From contig CALFXA010000191.1 of assembly GCA_937928015.1 (NCBI GenBank), forward strand, positions 1-31,798: a stretch of DNA of 31,798 nt, written 5' to 3'. The notes below the pieces were generated by a model. That model was not told the origin of the DNA. It worked only from the letters and a program-made list of their open reading frames with translations, and ran no database searches. A program made the position numbers and the translations under genes. The number at the start of each line of letters is the position of its first letter. The stretch's first letter is position 1. The stretch comes from an uncultured Anaerolineales bacterium (GTDB lineage Bacteria > Chloroflexota > Anaerolineae > Anaerolineales > Villigracilaceae). Of this stretch, positions 22,144 to 29,828 are shown one piece after another.

Positions 22144-24699
22144 ATGTCGCTCGCTGCGCTACTGGATTTGTGGAAGCGTGATCCGCTGACGGCGGATCAT
22201 TTTGCCACCTGGCGGACTCTGCCCCCGCGTCCCGCATCCATCGTCTCCCTGCCGACCGATCTGCCTGCTCCCGTCAAACAGGCCTTGATCGCCTCTGGCA
22301 TCCATTCCCTTTACTCGCATCAATCCCAGGCCTGGACCCACGTCCGCAGCGGCGGGAATGTCATCCTCGCCACCGGCACGGCCAGCGGCAAGACCCTGGC
22401 CTACAATCTGCCTGTCCTATCCGCGCTGACGGAAAATTCGCAGGCGCGCGCGCTGTATCTCTTCCCCACCAAGGCTCTGGCCCAGGACCAGCTCAACACG
22501 CTGGAACGATTCGGACTTTCGATTGCCCAACCTGCGGACCTGTCCGCCGCCATTTACGACGGTGACACGCCGCAGAAGGATCGTCCCGCCATCCGCAGGC
22601 AGGCGCGTGTCGTGTTGACCAACCCCGACATGCTGCACACCGGCATCCTGCCGCATCACACCAACTGGGCCGAGTTTTTCACGAACCTGAAATTCATCGT
22701 CGTGGATGAGGCCCATACCTATCGCGGCGTGTTCGGTTCGCACGTGGCCAACGTGCTGCGGCGTATCCAGCGCGTGGCGAAATTCTACGGCGCCAGGCCG
22801 CAGTTCATCCTCGCTTCGGCGACGATTGGAAATCCGCGCGAACTGGCCGAGCGGCTGATCGAAGCGCCCGTTCACCTCATCGACGAGGACGGTTCGGCGC
22901 GCGGGCCGCGTCACTTCCTCATCTATAATCCGCCCGTGGTGGACGAGGCGCTGGGGTTGCGCAAGAGTTCCCTGCTCGAAGCCGTGCGCCTCACGCAGGA
23001 CTTGATCGCGCAGAATGTGCAAAGCGTGGTGTTTGCGCGTTCGCGCCGTAGCGTGGAATTGATTCTCACTTATCTGCAAAGCGGCGGACAGAATCCGATA
23101 TTCGACATTCGAGATTCGAGCGGCGAGTTCCGCGTCTCGAATACCGCGGACCGCATCCGTGGCTACCGCTCGGGCTATCTTCCGTCCCAGCGCCGCGAGA
23201 TCGAGCAGGGATTGCGCGACGGCTCGGTCCAGGCGGTGGTGGCGACCAACGCCCTCGAACTGGGAATCGACATCGGCGGGCTGGGCGCGGCGGTCCTCGT
23301 CGGTTACCCGGGCAGCATCTCGTCAGCGTGGCAGCAGGCGGGTCGCGCCGGGCGTGGACTCGAATCCGCGGCAGCGGTGCTGGTCGCGTCGGCCAATCCC
23401 ATCGACCAGTTTCTGGCGCATCATCCCGAGTATTTCTTCGGCCGCTCGCCCGAGCAGGCATTGGTCAACCCTGACCATCTTTTGATCCTGCTGGAACATT
23501 TGCGTTGTGCCATGTTCGAGCTGCCCTTTCAGACGAATGAAGGCTTCGGTCATCTGAGCGCTGAGCAGGTCGGCGACTTTTTGCAATTTTTGGTCAGTAA
23601 TCACGAGGCGCATCTCTCGAACGACAAGTATTTCTGGATGGCCGACCAGTATCCCGCGGCGGACATCTCGCTGCGGTCTGCCTCGCCGCAAGGGGTGGTC
23701 TTGCAGACCATGACCGAGGATGGCCCGCGCACCGTCGGCACGGTGGATGGCGAGAGCGCGGCCTGGATGGTCCACCCGGGTGCGGTCTATCTGCACGAGG
23801 CGCAATCCTATTTCGTCGAGAGCCTCGACCTCGAACAGCATGTCGCACACCTGCGTTCCGCCACCATGGATTATTACACCGAGCCGATGCGCGGCACGAC
23901 CATCAAAGTCCTCGCGTTGAGCGGAGAAGAACACAGCCAGAGCGCGGATAAGAACTGGGGCGAGTTACAGGTCACCACGCAAGTGACGGGCTTCCAGAAA
24001 CGCCGCTGGTACACGCACGAGAACCTCGGCCAGGAGCCGCTCGACCTGCCGCCTTCCGAATTGCAGACGACGGGATACTGGCTGACCCTCTCCGAGGAAA
24101 TGGTCGAGCGGCTGCGAGAAGCGGGTGCCTGGACCAATGACCCAAACGACTACGGCCCGGGCTGGGCGAAGCTCCGTGAGCGAGTCCGCGCCCGAGACGG
24201 ATTCAAATGTCAGGTGTGCGGCGCGCCCGAGAACGGGCGTCAGCACGACGTGCATCACAAGGTCCCGTTCAAGGCATTCATCTCGCGCGAAGAAGCCAAT
24301 CGCCTCGAAAACCTGACCACGCTGTGCTCCTCCTGCCACCGCAAGGTGGAGGCCAACGTCCGCATGAGAAGCGGATTGGCGGGCTTGAGTTACGTGCTCG
24401 GGAACCTGGCTCCGCTCTTCCTGATGTGCGACAGCGGTGACCTGGGCACGCACATCGAGCCCGCACCGACCGAGGATTTTCCCAATCCCTCGGTGGTGCT
24501 GTACGACCTCGTCCCCGCGGGCATCGGATTCAGCCAGCGTCTGTTCGAGATTCACGATGACCTGATGCGCCGCGCGCTGGAACTCGTCAGCCAATGTGAA
24601 TGCGCCGACGGTTGTCCCTCGTGCGTCGGTCCGGGGGGCGAGAACGGCTACGGCGGTAAGCAGGAAACCATTTCAATCCTAAAGGAACTTACCCAATGA
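22144..24699 (+). CDS. MrfA/YprA-like DEAD/DEAH helicase with embedded HNH nuclease domain
   Basis: An 851-residue superfamily 2 helicase. RecA1 contains Gln60, Walker A TGTASGKT (77-84), DEAH (188-191) and SAT (225-227); RecA2 contains NALELGID and QQAGRAGR (397-404). The C-terminal DUF1998/MZB zinc site is Cys818, 820, 824 and 827. MrfA relatives act in DNA repair (mitomycin lesions in Bacillus). Unusually, a complete HNH module (about 684-740: Cys689/692, His704-His705, Asn723, Cys728/731, His732) interrupts the MZB region just before GLAGLSYVLGNLAPLFLMCD. A short insert at about 318-335 sits in RecA2. There is no good ribosome site; translation probably couples to the cyclase gene. Confidence 0.95.
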   Translation: MSLAALLDLWKRDPLTADHFATWRTLPPRPASIVSLPTDLPAPVKQALIASGIHSLYSHQSQAWTHVRSGGNVILATGTASGKTLAYNLPVLSALTENSQARALYLFPTKALAQDQLNTLERFGLSIAQPADLSAAIYDGDTPQKDRPAIRRQARVVLTNPDMLHTGILPHHTNWAEFFTNLKFIVVDEAHTYRGVFGSHVANVLRRIQRVAKFYGARPQFILASATIGNPRELAERLIEAPVHLIDEDGSARGPRHFLIYNPPVVDEALGLRKSSLLEAVRLTQDLIAQNVQSVVFARSRRSVELILTYLQSGGQNPIFDIRDSSGEFRVSNTADRIRGYRSGYLPSQRREIEQGLRDGSVQAVVATNALELGIDIGGLGAAVLVGYPGSISSAWQQAGRAGRGLESAAAVLVASANPIDQFLAHHPEYFFGRSPEQALVNPDHLLILLEHLRCAMFELPFQTNEGFGHLSAEQVGDFLQFLVSNHEAHLSNDKYFWMADQYPAADISLRSASPQGVVLQTMTEDGPRTVGTVDGESAAWMVHPGAVYLHEAQSYFVESLDLEQHVAHLRSATMDYYTEPMRGTTIKVLALSGEEHSQSADKNWGELQVTTQVTGFQKRRWYTHENLGQEPLDLPPSELQTTGYWLTLSEEMVERLREAGAWTNDPNDYGPGWAKLRERVRARDGFKCQVCGAPENGRQHDVHHKVPFKAFISREEANRLENLTTLCSSCHRKVEANVRMRSGLAGLSYVLGNLAPLFLMCDSGDLGTHIEPAPTEDFPNPSVVLYDLVPAGIGFSQRLFEIHDDLMRRALELVSQCECADGCPSCVGPGGENGYGGKQETISILKELTQ

Positions 24700-25466
24700 A
24701 ACAGACTCTCTCCAGGATGCCATTCATCCTTCTCGTCGCAGCCATGGTCCTGACTGCCTGTTCGCCTTCCAGACAGTCCTCTGCCAGCGGAAGTCCATCC
24801 GCGCCATACGGCAGCAAACAGCAAACTGTGACCCCCATGCGCTTTGAAGAAAAAGGGGATGGGCCGATCTATAAGCTCACGGCCGATATTCCCACCATCG
24901 TCGGCAGTGAAGATCCACATGCGCAGCTTTTCAACAGTCTCACGTACGCCATCTTCCAGGCCTACGAAAATGAGTTCATCGCTGCCGTGCAGGAAATGCC
25001 TGTCGAACCTGTCAGCAGCGGCAGCACGATGGACATCCAGTACACGCTGGTCTCTCCGCCCGGCGACAGCATCATCAGCATCAACTATCTGGTCACGGGC
25101 TATGCTGATGGCGCAACGGATAAATTCCACAACTCCAGGTCTTTCAACTTCAATATCGAATCAGGGCAGGAAGTGACCCTGGCCCAGCTTTTCCTGTCGG
25201 GGGTCGATTATTTGAATCCCATCGCACAGATCTGCTCGACCGAACTCTCCTCGCGCATCAAGGACTTCGGTGCATTTGCAGGTGGCGTGGAAGCCAATGA
25301 AGAAAATTATCAAGTATGGAACGTAAGCGCGGATGGACTCGTTATTACCTTTGATGAGACCCAGATCTCGACTAACGCGACGGGACCGCAGAAGGTCACC
25401 ATCCCGTACGAGAAGTTGAAAGATATCATCGACCCGCAGGGTCCCATCGGAAAATACATTCGATAA
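24696..25466 (+). CDS. DUF3298 (RsiV/PdaC C-terminal-like) lipoprotein, copy 1
   Basis: A 256-residue lipoprotein: signal peptide ending LTAC (Cys22), Ser-rich linker, a DUF4163-like N-terminal half, and a DUF3298 domain. The latter contains FNFNIESGQEVTLAQLF (about 149-165), WNVSADGLVITFDE and a C-terminal VTIPYEKLKDII. In RsiV this domain binds lysozyme; in PdaC it accompanies a deacetylase. Neither a transmembrane anti-sigma part nor an enzyme domain is present here, so only a surface-binding role can be suggested. The ATG overlaps the helicase stop as ATGA. A paralogue follows 19 bases downstream. Confidence 0.88.
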   Translation: MKQTLSRMPFILLVAAMVLTACSPSRQSSASGSPSAPYGSKQQTVTPMRFEEKGDGPIYKLTADIPTIVGSEDPHAQLFNSLTYAIFQAYENEFIAAVQEMPVEPVSSGSTMDIQYTLVSPPGDSIISINYLVTGYADGATDKFHNSRSFNFNIESGQEVTLAQLFLSGVDYLNPIAQICSTELSSRIKDFGAFAGGVEANEENYQVWNVSADGLVITFDETQISTNATGPQKVTIPYEKLKDIIDPQGPIGKYIR

Positions 25467-25485
25467 CCGTAGAAAGAGAGAGTTT

Positions 25486-26280
25486 ATGATTGCAAAGAGG
25501 AAGGCGATCTCTGCCCTGCTTGCCCTGGCCTTCGGGACTCTGGCTTGCAGCCTCAGCCAACGCGTCCCGCCGACTGCCACTCCAGTGGTCCCGACCGCGA
25601 CGGCTGTACCTATGGAGATTCCGCTTTATGAACGGGTGAGATTCACCACCGTCAGCGCCAGTGAGTTGAGCGACGCGCCCAAATACACCATTACCGCCGA
25701 GACGCCCACTCTGGAAGGCGTGGACGACGGCCGTGTGCTTGAGTTCAATGTCCTCATGCAGATGACCGTGAACGAAATGGTGGATGGTTTCAAGGCTGAC
25801 ATGAAGGACCAGCCTGCCACGCCCATCGTCGCGGGTAGTTCGTTCGACGTGAAATATGAACTGCTCTCGCCGCCAGGTTATATCTACAGCGTCAAGTTCA
25901 ACGTCATGGGCTACACGGACGGCGCCGCCCATCCGTATCATTTCAGCAAGACGGTGAACTTCAATCTGGAAACGGGCAGGGCGATCATGCTCGATGAACT
26001 CTTCCTGCCTGGCTCGAACTACCTTCAGGTTTTCTCTGACATAAGCAAGGCGGACCTGTCCGCCCGGGACATCGGCTTCGATCCGACCTTCTTCGCCGGC
26101 GCGGACCCCACGCCTGAGAATTACAAGAGCTGGAACATCACCGCCGACGGCCTGCTCATCACCTTCGACGAGTATCAGGTCGCGGCCTATGCGGCGGGTC
26201 CACAGACGGTCACGATTCCCTACGGCGCCTTGAAGGACATTATCGATCCGAACGGGCCGCTGGGTAAATATATCCAGTAA
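25486..26280 (+). CDS. DUF3298 lipoprotein, copy 2
   Basis: A 264-residue lipoprotein paralogous to the preceding gene. It has a signal peptide ending LACS (Cys21), a Pro/Thr/Val linker, and the same core order: ELLSPPG, VNFNLETGRAIMLDELFLPG, WNITADGLLITFDE and a C-terminus (VTIPYGALKDIIDPNGPLGKYI) nearly identical to copy 1 (VTIPYEKLKDIIDPQGPIGKYI). AGAGAGAG lies before the ATG. The pair looks like a tandem duplication that has diverged most in the N-terminal half. It is the last gene of the run that begins at 20530. Confidence 0.88.
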   Translation: MIAKRKAISALLALAFGTLACSLSQRVPPTATPVVPTATAVPMEIPLYERVRFTTVSASELSDAPKYTITAETPTLEGVDDGRVLEFNVLMQMTVNEMVDGFKADMKDQPATPIVAGSSFDVKYELLSPPGYIYSVKFNVMGYTDGAAHPYHFSKTVNFNLETGRAIMLDELFLPGSNYLQVFSDISKADLSARDIGFDPTFFAGADPTPENYKSWNITADGLLITFDEYQVAAYAAGPQTVTIPYGALKDIIDPNGPLGKYIQ

Positions 26281-26296
26281 TAAATAGGCGAATAAA

Positions 26297-26328
26297 AAAC
26301 GAGCGCATCCTCAAGGATGCGCTCGTTT
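26297..26328. terminator. Bidirectional intrinsic terminator
   Basis: A perfect 14-bp stem (26297-26310 with 26315-26328) with a TCAA loop lies between the convergent lipoprotein and aminotransferase genes. On the minus strand it is followed by a six-U run, only three bases after the aminotransferase stop; the plus-strand tail TTTAATTT is also T-rich. Confidence 0.95.
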
Positions 26329-26331
26329 AAT

Positions 26332-27249
26332 TTATGCTGCCGTGTTCCAATGCGCGTATTTTGGATTTTTGCCGCGCACAATGTCATCGAACATCGTCCG
26401 CAGTTTCGCGGCGACAGGTCCCATTTCGCCATGCCCCACGGGGCGGTGATCCACTTTCGTGGCGACCACCACTTGAGCGGCGGTGCCCGTCATGAACAAC
26501 TCTTCGGCCAGGAAAATCTCGGTGCGGTCGATGGTGCGTTCCACCACCTGGAGCCCCAGTTCCTTTTGGGCCAGTTCGATGATCGAGCGGCGCGTGATGC
26601 CTTCCAGGATGTTGTCGGTGATTGGCGGCGTGACCAGCACTCCGTCGCGCACCATGAAGATGTTCATGGCCGAGCCTTCCGAGACGTGCCCGTTATGGTC
26701 GAGGACCAGCGCCTCGTCGAAGCCTGCCAGGTTCGCATCCGTCTTGATCAGCGCGGAGTTGGCGTAGGCGCCCGCCACCTTGGCCCGCGCAGGGATGACG
26801 TTGTCGTCGATGCGCCGCCACGAGGAAAAGGTCACATGCGCGTTGCTGTCGTTCTTGACATATTTGTCGAACGGCAGGACGAATATGCTTAAGTCATCGC
26901 GGAGGTCATGTAATCGTACGCCAATGCCGATGTCGGCCTTGTAAATGGTGGGGCGGATGTAAACGTCGCGTTGCCAGTTATCGGTGCGGAGCAGGTCCAG
27001 CAGCAGTTGGGTCAGGCTTTCTTCATCGTAGTCCACCTGCATACGCAACATGCGCGCTGAGTTCAACAGGCGGCGGAAATGGTCGAATGGGCGAAAGACA
27101 AAGAGTTTTTTCTGCTCCTCGTTCCAATAAGCGCGCATGCCGCCGAAAACAGACGTGCCATATAAAAAGGCATGTGACGCGATGCTGACCTTGGCTTCCG
27201 AGAAGGGGACGATCTTCCCTTCGAAGAACGCATGACTCTCTCCTGTCAC
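26332..27249 (-). CDS. ilvE: Branched-chain amino acid aminotransferase
   Basis: A 305-residue PLP enzyme (fold type IV) that interconverts Leu/Ile/Val and their 2-oxo acids with 2-oxoglutarate/glutamate. Visible features: HAFLYGTSVFGGMRAY near the N-terminus, FVFRPFDHFRRLLNSARML, the PLP lysine Lys157 in IPARAKVAGAYANS, and Glu191 in EGSAMNIFMV; the positions agree with E. coli IlvE. I place the start at a GTG (27249) because GGAGG stands exactly six bases upstream and the length then fits the family. The longer frame from 27348 would read through the promoter region. Single gene, closed by a strong terminator. Confidence 0.95.
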   Translation of the reverse strand: MTGESHAFFEGKIVPFSEAKVSIASHAFLYGTSVFGGMRAYWNEEQKKLFVFRPFDHFRRLLNSARMLRMQVDYDEESLTQLLLDLLRTDNWQRDVYIRPTIYKADIGIGVRLHDLRDDLSIFVLPFDKYVKNDSNAHVTFSSWRRIDDNVIPARAKVAGAYANSALIKTDANLAGFDEALVLDHNGHVSEGSAMNIFMVRDGVLVTPPITDNILEGITRRSIIELAQKELGLQVVERTIDRTEIFLAEELFMTGTAAQVVVATKVDHRPVGHGEMGPVAAKLRTMFDDIVRGKNPKYAHWNTAA

Positions 27250-27255
27250 AGGATA

Positions 27256-27260
27256 CCTCC
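27256..27260 (-). promoter_or_regulatory. Shine-Dalgarno deciding the GTG start of ilvE
   Basis: A perfect GGAGG on the minus strand six bases before GTG 27249 decides this start over upstream in-frame ATGs. Confidence 0.85.
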
Positions 27261-27286
27261 GAGTGAATGGATTTTCTTTCGCAGAA

Positions 27287-27292
27287 ATTATA
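27287..27292 (-). promoter_or_regulatory. -10 box TATAAT of ilvE
   Basis: A minus-strand TATAAT about 37 bases before the GTG start, leaving a leader of about 30 bases with the Shine-Dalgarno. No clear -35 is seen. Confidence 0.5.
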
Positions 27293-27341
27293 ACCCCCAT
27301 TCCCAGGCGCGGTTTTGAAAATTCGAGGCCTGATTTGCCCC

Positions 27342-27369
27342 TTGACAACCCTCCGAATCTTGCTAGAAT
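27342..27369 (+). promoter_or_regulatory. Consensus sigma-70-type promoter of the ArsR pair
   Basis: A perfect TTGACA (27342-27347), 16-base spacer and TAGAAT (27364-27369) with an extended TGC. This is the best promoter in the window. The expected start of transcription falls within the adjoining palindrome. Confidence 0.85.
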
Positions 27370-27371
27370 CT

Positions 27372-27391
27372 AATTAGATAATTATCGAATT
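27372..27391 (+). promoter_or_regulatory. 20-bp near-perfect palindrome, candidate ArsR operator
   Basis: The 20 bases are symmetric except for one base pair, with a perfect 10-bp core GATAATTATC (27377-27386). It begins two bases after the -10 box, so a bound dimer would cover the transcription start. AT-rich imperfect palindromes at this place are typical of ArsR/SmtB autoregulation; the link to the downstream genes is inferred. Confidence 0.65.
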
Positions 27392-27410
27392 AAATTTACG
27401 GAAGTGAGAT

Positions 27411-27962
27411 ATGAACGAAAACCCTGGAATGCTCGATTTTGTCAAAGCCATGTCCGACGCCGACCGTCTGCGGATCATCGGCGTGTTGGCTCAACGCTCC
27501 GCACGAGTTGCGGATGTGGCTGCCGAACTCGGTATGCCCGTCCGCGATGCGTTCGATCATCTGGAATTCCTGCACTTCGTGGGCGTCGTCCGCAAGAATG
27601 AGGATGTCTATGAACTGGACGAGAGCGGCATGGAATCGCTGTCCAAACGGCAGTTTGCCAGAGCCGAGCGCGAGAGTTATACGCCCGCACCCGAACTGGA
27701 CGCAAAGTCACGCAAGGTGCTGACCTCGCACCTCAACAAGGACGGCAGCATCAAGCAGATTCCCTCCCAACCCGCCAAGTTGCGCATCCTCCTCGAATAC
27801 CTTGTCGCGGCCTTTACGCCGGGCGTCAACTATACCGAGAAGGAAGTCAACACCATCCTGCGCCGCTTCCACCTTGACACCTCGGGGCTGCGCCGCGACC
27901 TGATCGACTCCAACCTGTTGGCCCGTGAAAACGACGGTTCGCGTTATTGGAGAGTGGCATGA
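27411..27962 (+). CDS. ArsR-like winged-helix regulator with DUF2087, copy 1
   Basis: A 183-residue protein. Residues 1-80 form an ArsR-like winged helix (FVKAMSDADRLRIIGVLAQR). The C-terminal DUF2087 domain (about 95-180) has its characteristic LRILLEYLVAAFTPGVNYTE, EVNTILRRFHLDTSGLRRDLIDSNLLAR and final YWR. No cysteine pair for arsenic or metal sensing is seen, so the signal is unknown. The HTH recognition helix is less canonical than in copy 2. GGAAG precedes the ATG. It overlaps copy 2 by four bases and lies behind a strong promoter and a candidate operator. Confidence 0.9.
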   Translation: MNENPGMLDFVKAMSDADRLRIIGVLAQRSARVADVAAELGMPVRDAFDHLEFLHFVGVVRKNEDVYELDESGMESLSKRQFARAERESYTPAPELDAKSRKVLTSHLNKDGSIKQIPSQPAKLRILLEYLVAAFTPGVNYTEKEVNTILRRFHLDTSGLRRDLIDSNLLARENDGSRYWRVA

Positions 27963-28516
27963 GCGAGGAGATGGTCAATTTCTTCAAGGCCCTGGCTGAC
28001 GCCAACCGCCTCAAGATCGTCGGGTTGCTGGCGCAGCGCCCGTACAGCGTGGAGGAACTGGCCGCCCTGCTCGACCTGAAAGCCTCGACTGTGTCACATC
28101 ACCTGGCGCGCCTGGCCGAAGCGGGACTGGTCAGCGCTCGTACGCAAAGCTATTACAACGTCTATCAACTGGAGAAGGCTGCGCTGGAGAGCAAATCGCG
28201 CAGCCTGTTCTCCAGCGAAGACCTTTCCGCCTCCATTGCTGACGTGGACCTGGACGCCTACGACCAGAAGGTCATCAACGATTACGCGCGCAAGGATGGC
28301 AGCCTCAAGACCATCCCTGCCCAGCGCAAGAAGTTGGAAGCTGTCCTGCGCTATGTGGCCAAGGCCTTCAAGGTGGGAAAACGCTACAGCGAGAAACAGG
28401 TCAATGAGATCCTGAGCGGCTACCACGAAGATACCGCCACCCTGCGGCGGGAACTGGTCGGTTATGGATTGATGAAACGAGAAGGCGGTGGGGGGGACTA
28501 TTGGCGAGAATCGTGA
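27959..28516 (+). CDS. ArsR-family regulator with DUF2087, copy 2
   Basis: A 185-residue paralogue of the upstream gene. The winged helix is canonical ArsR (FFKALADANRLKIVGLLAQRPYSVEELAALLDLKASTVSHHLARL within residues 7-55), followed by DUF2087 (about 100-183) with KRYSEKQVNEIL, DTATLRRELVGYGLMKR and YWR. The ATG overlaps the upstream stop as ATGA with GGAGAG before it. Two different winged helices with matching C-terminal domains could form a heterodimer (inference). No metal-binding cysteines are seen. A palindrome follows the stop by four bases. Confidence 0.93.
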   Translation: MSEEMVNFFKALADANRLKIVGLLAQRPYSVEELAALLDLKASTVSHHLARLAEAGLVSARTQSYYNVYQLEKAALESKSRSLFSSEDLSASIADVDLDAYDQKVINDYARKDGSLKTIPAQRKKLEAVLRYVAKAFKVGKRYSEKQVNEILSGYHEDTATLRRELVGYGLMKREGGGGDYWRES

Positions 28517-28520
28517 ACCT

Positions 28521-28548
28521 GTAGGGGCGAGTGGCCGCTCGCCCCTAC
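28521..28548. repeat. GTAGGGG-type palindromic intergenic repeat
   Basis: Perfect 11-bp arms (28521-28531 and 28538-28548) flank six bases. It sits between the stops of the convergent ArsR copy 2 and DUF711 genes and may serve as a terminator in both directions, although T-runs are weak. GTAG...CTAC palindromes of this kind are dispersed in many bacterial genomes (general knowledge). Confidence 0.8.
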
Positions 28549-28553
28549 GCATA

Positions 28554-29762
28554 TTATTTCTTGCGCGGACTGAGGGGGATCAATGCGCCATTCATCATCG
28601 GCGCAGACAGCGGCTCCGCGTCCAATTTCATCACACGGCTATTGGCAAAGAACCCGAAATCGAAGGTGGTCTCGTCGCCTGCCTGTTTGCCAGGCACGGG
28701 CATCAGGCGCGCGGTCAGCGGCTTGTCGAGGCGCAGGGCCAGGGCAGAGAGGTCCAGCAATAACGGAACCAACTGCTCGGCGCGGGTATCGCCTGGCAGC
28801 GGCACCGTGTCCAGCCCCGTGCCGCATACCGTCGAGTAAAGCAGCGCATCCTTCACGGTCAGCGTGCCGTCGGCGGCGCGGCGGGCCAGCACCGAATCCT
28901 CGAGTACAGGCTGCATGAATCCGCTGAAGCCTGTGTGCGGGAAATCAGCGCGGTCGATGGCCTCGGTCAGCAGCGCGGCGGCCGCCACCGATCCATGCAG
29001 GCCGATCCTCGGGATGCCCATACGTTCGACGGCGCCACCTAGCGAATGCGCGTCATCGGGGAAGGGCGCCAACGAGAAGTCGATTCCGCCAAACGGGACG
29101 TGCCACAAGCGGGTGGCTGCGACTTTGGCGATGGCCTGTCCGTGCCGCTCGATCTCGCGGACCAAAGCCTGGCGGCCGTCTTCGAGGCTGGATGCGCCGC
29201 TGAAAGCGTCCACCGCCAAATCCGCCGACTCGACCGCCACCGCGAACATGGGTTCGTCACCCTCGTGATACGCGGCAGGAAAGAACGGTGCGCCCGCTGA
29301 GACGTTGGCCAGCGCGGTGAAGTTCAGGTTGGCAAAGCCGTTCGGGTCGATGGGCGCACAACGCACGATGATCTCGGCGCAGGCGCGCAGCGCGTCCATG
29401 TGGATGCCGCGTGCGTCGGCCATCACGCCGCTGAAGAAAATATTCTGCGAGGCGGCGATGGCATCGGGAATTAACTCATAACTGCGCGGCGACTCGGGCA
29501 GGGCGGGTCCCAGCGCGGCATAAGCGATATTGAACTCGGGCAGCAGCTTCGAGAGTCCTTCAGCAAACTTCGGCAACTGGTCGATGTGACTGTCCAGCAG
29601 TCGCGGAAACGGCGTGGTTGCCATGCGCGTGGTCTGTACTTCATAGCCTTCAGCACGAAAGGCGGCTGAAGCCTGCATCAAAAAATCCCCCGCCTGTTGC
29701 AGGATTGAGTCGTCCAGCGGAAATTGTGGATTGCAGAAATAGGTAATGGAGCGGATTTTCAT
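28554..29762 (-). CDS. DUF711 (UPF0210-like) family protein
   Basis: A 402-residue cytoplasmic protein. The N-terminal MKIRSITYF, GYEVQTTRMATTPFPRL and the conserved PAAYHEGDEP and GGIDFSLAPFPD stretches fit the DUF711 family, which has a glycyl-radical-like barrel fold but no established reaction. The C-terminal half contains STVCGTGLDTVPLPGDT, with the only prominent conserved-looking cysteine. GAGGAAA stands eight bases before the ATG. It lies 66 bases downstream of the methyltransferase gene on the same strand, with a palindromic repeat in the gap, so it may or may not share that transcript. Confidence 0.87.
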   Translation of the reverse strand: MKIRSITYFCNPQFPLDDSILQQAGDFLMQASAAFRAEGYEVQTTRMATTPFPRLLDSHIDQLPKFAEGLSKLLPEFNIAYAALGPALPESPRSYELIPDAIAASQNIFFSGVMADARGIHMDALRACAEIIVRCAPIDPNGFANLNFTALANVSAGAPFFPAAYHEGDEPMFAVAVESADLAVDAFSGASSLEDGRQALVREIERHGQAIAKVAATRLWHVPFGGIDFSLAPFPDDAHSLGGAVERMGIPRIGLHGSVAAAALLTEAIDRADFPHTGFSGFMQPVLEDSVLARRAADGTLTVKDALLYSTVCGTGLDTVPLPGDTRAEQLVPLLLDLSALALRLDKPLTARLMPVPGKQAGDETTFDFGFFANSRVMKLDAEPLSAPMMNGALIPLSPRKK

Positions 29763-29779
29763 TGGAAGATTTCCTCGTT

Positions 29780-29820
29780 GGTCGAGTAGGCCGAGTGTTC
29801 TAAGAGGCCCTATCGAGACC
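29780..29820. repeat. GGTCGAGTAGG / CTATCGAGACC inverted repeat
   Basis: Imperfect arms (29780-29792 and 29806-29820) lie in the gap between the methyltransferase and DUF711 genes. The wording resembles the dispersed GGTCGAG...CGAGACC palindromes found in several phyla; mobility or function is not evident. Confidence 0.5.
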
Positions 29821-29828
29821 GCCAGTGA

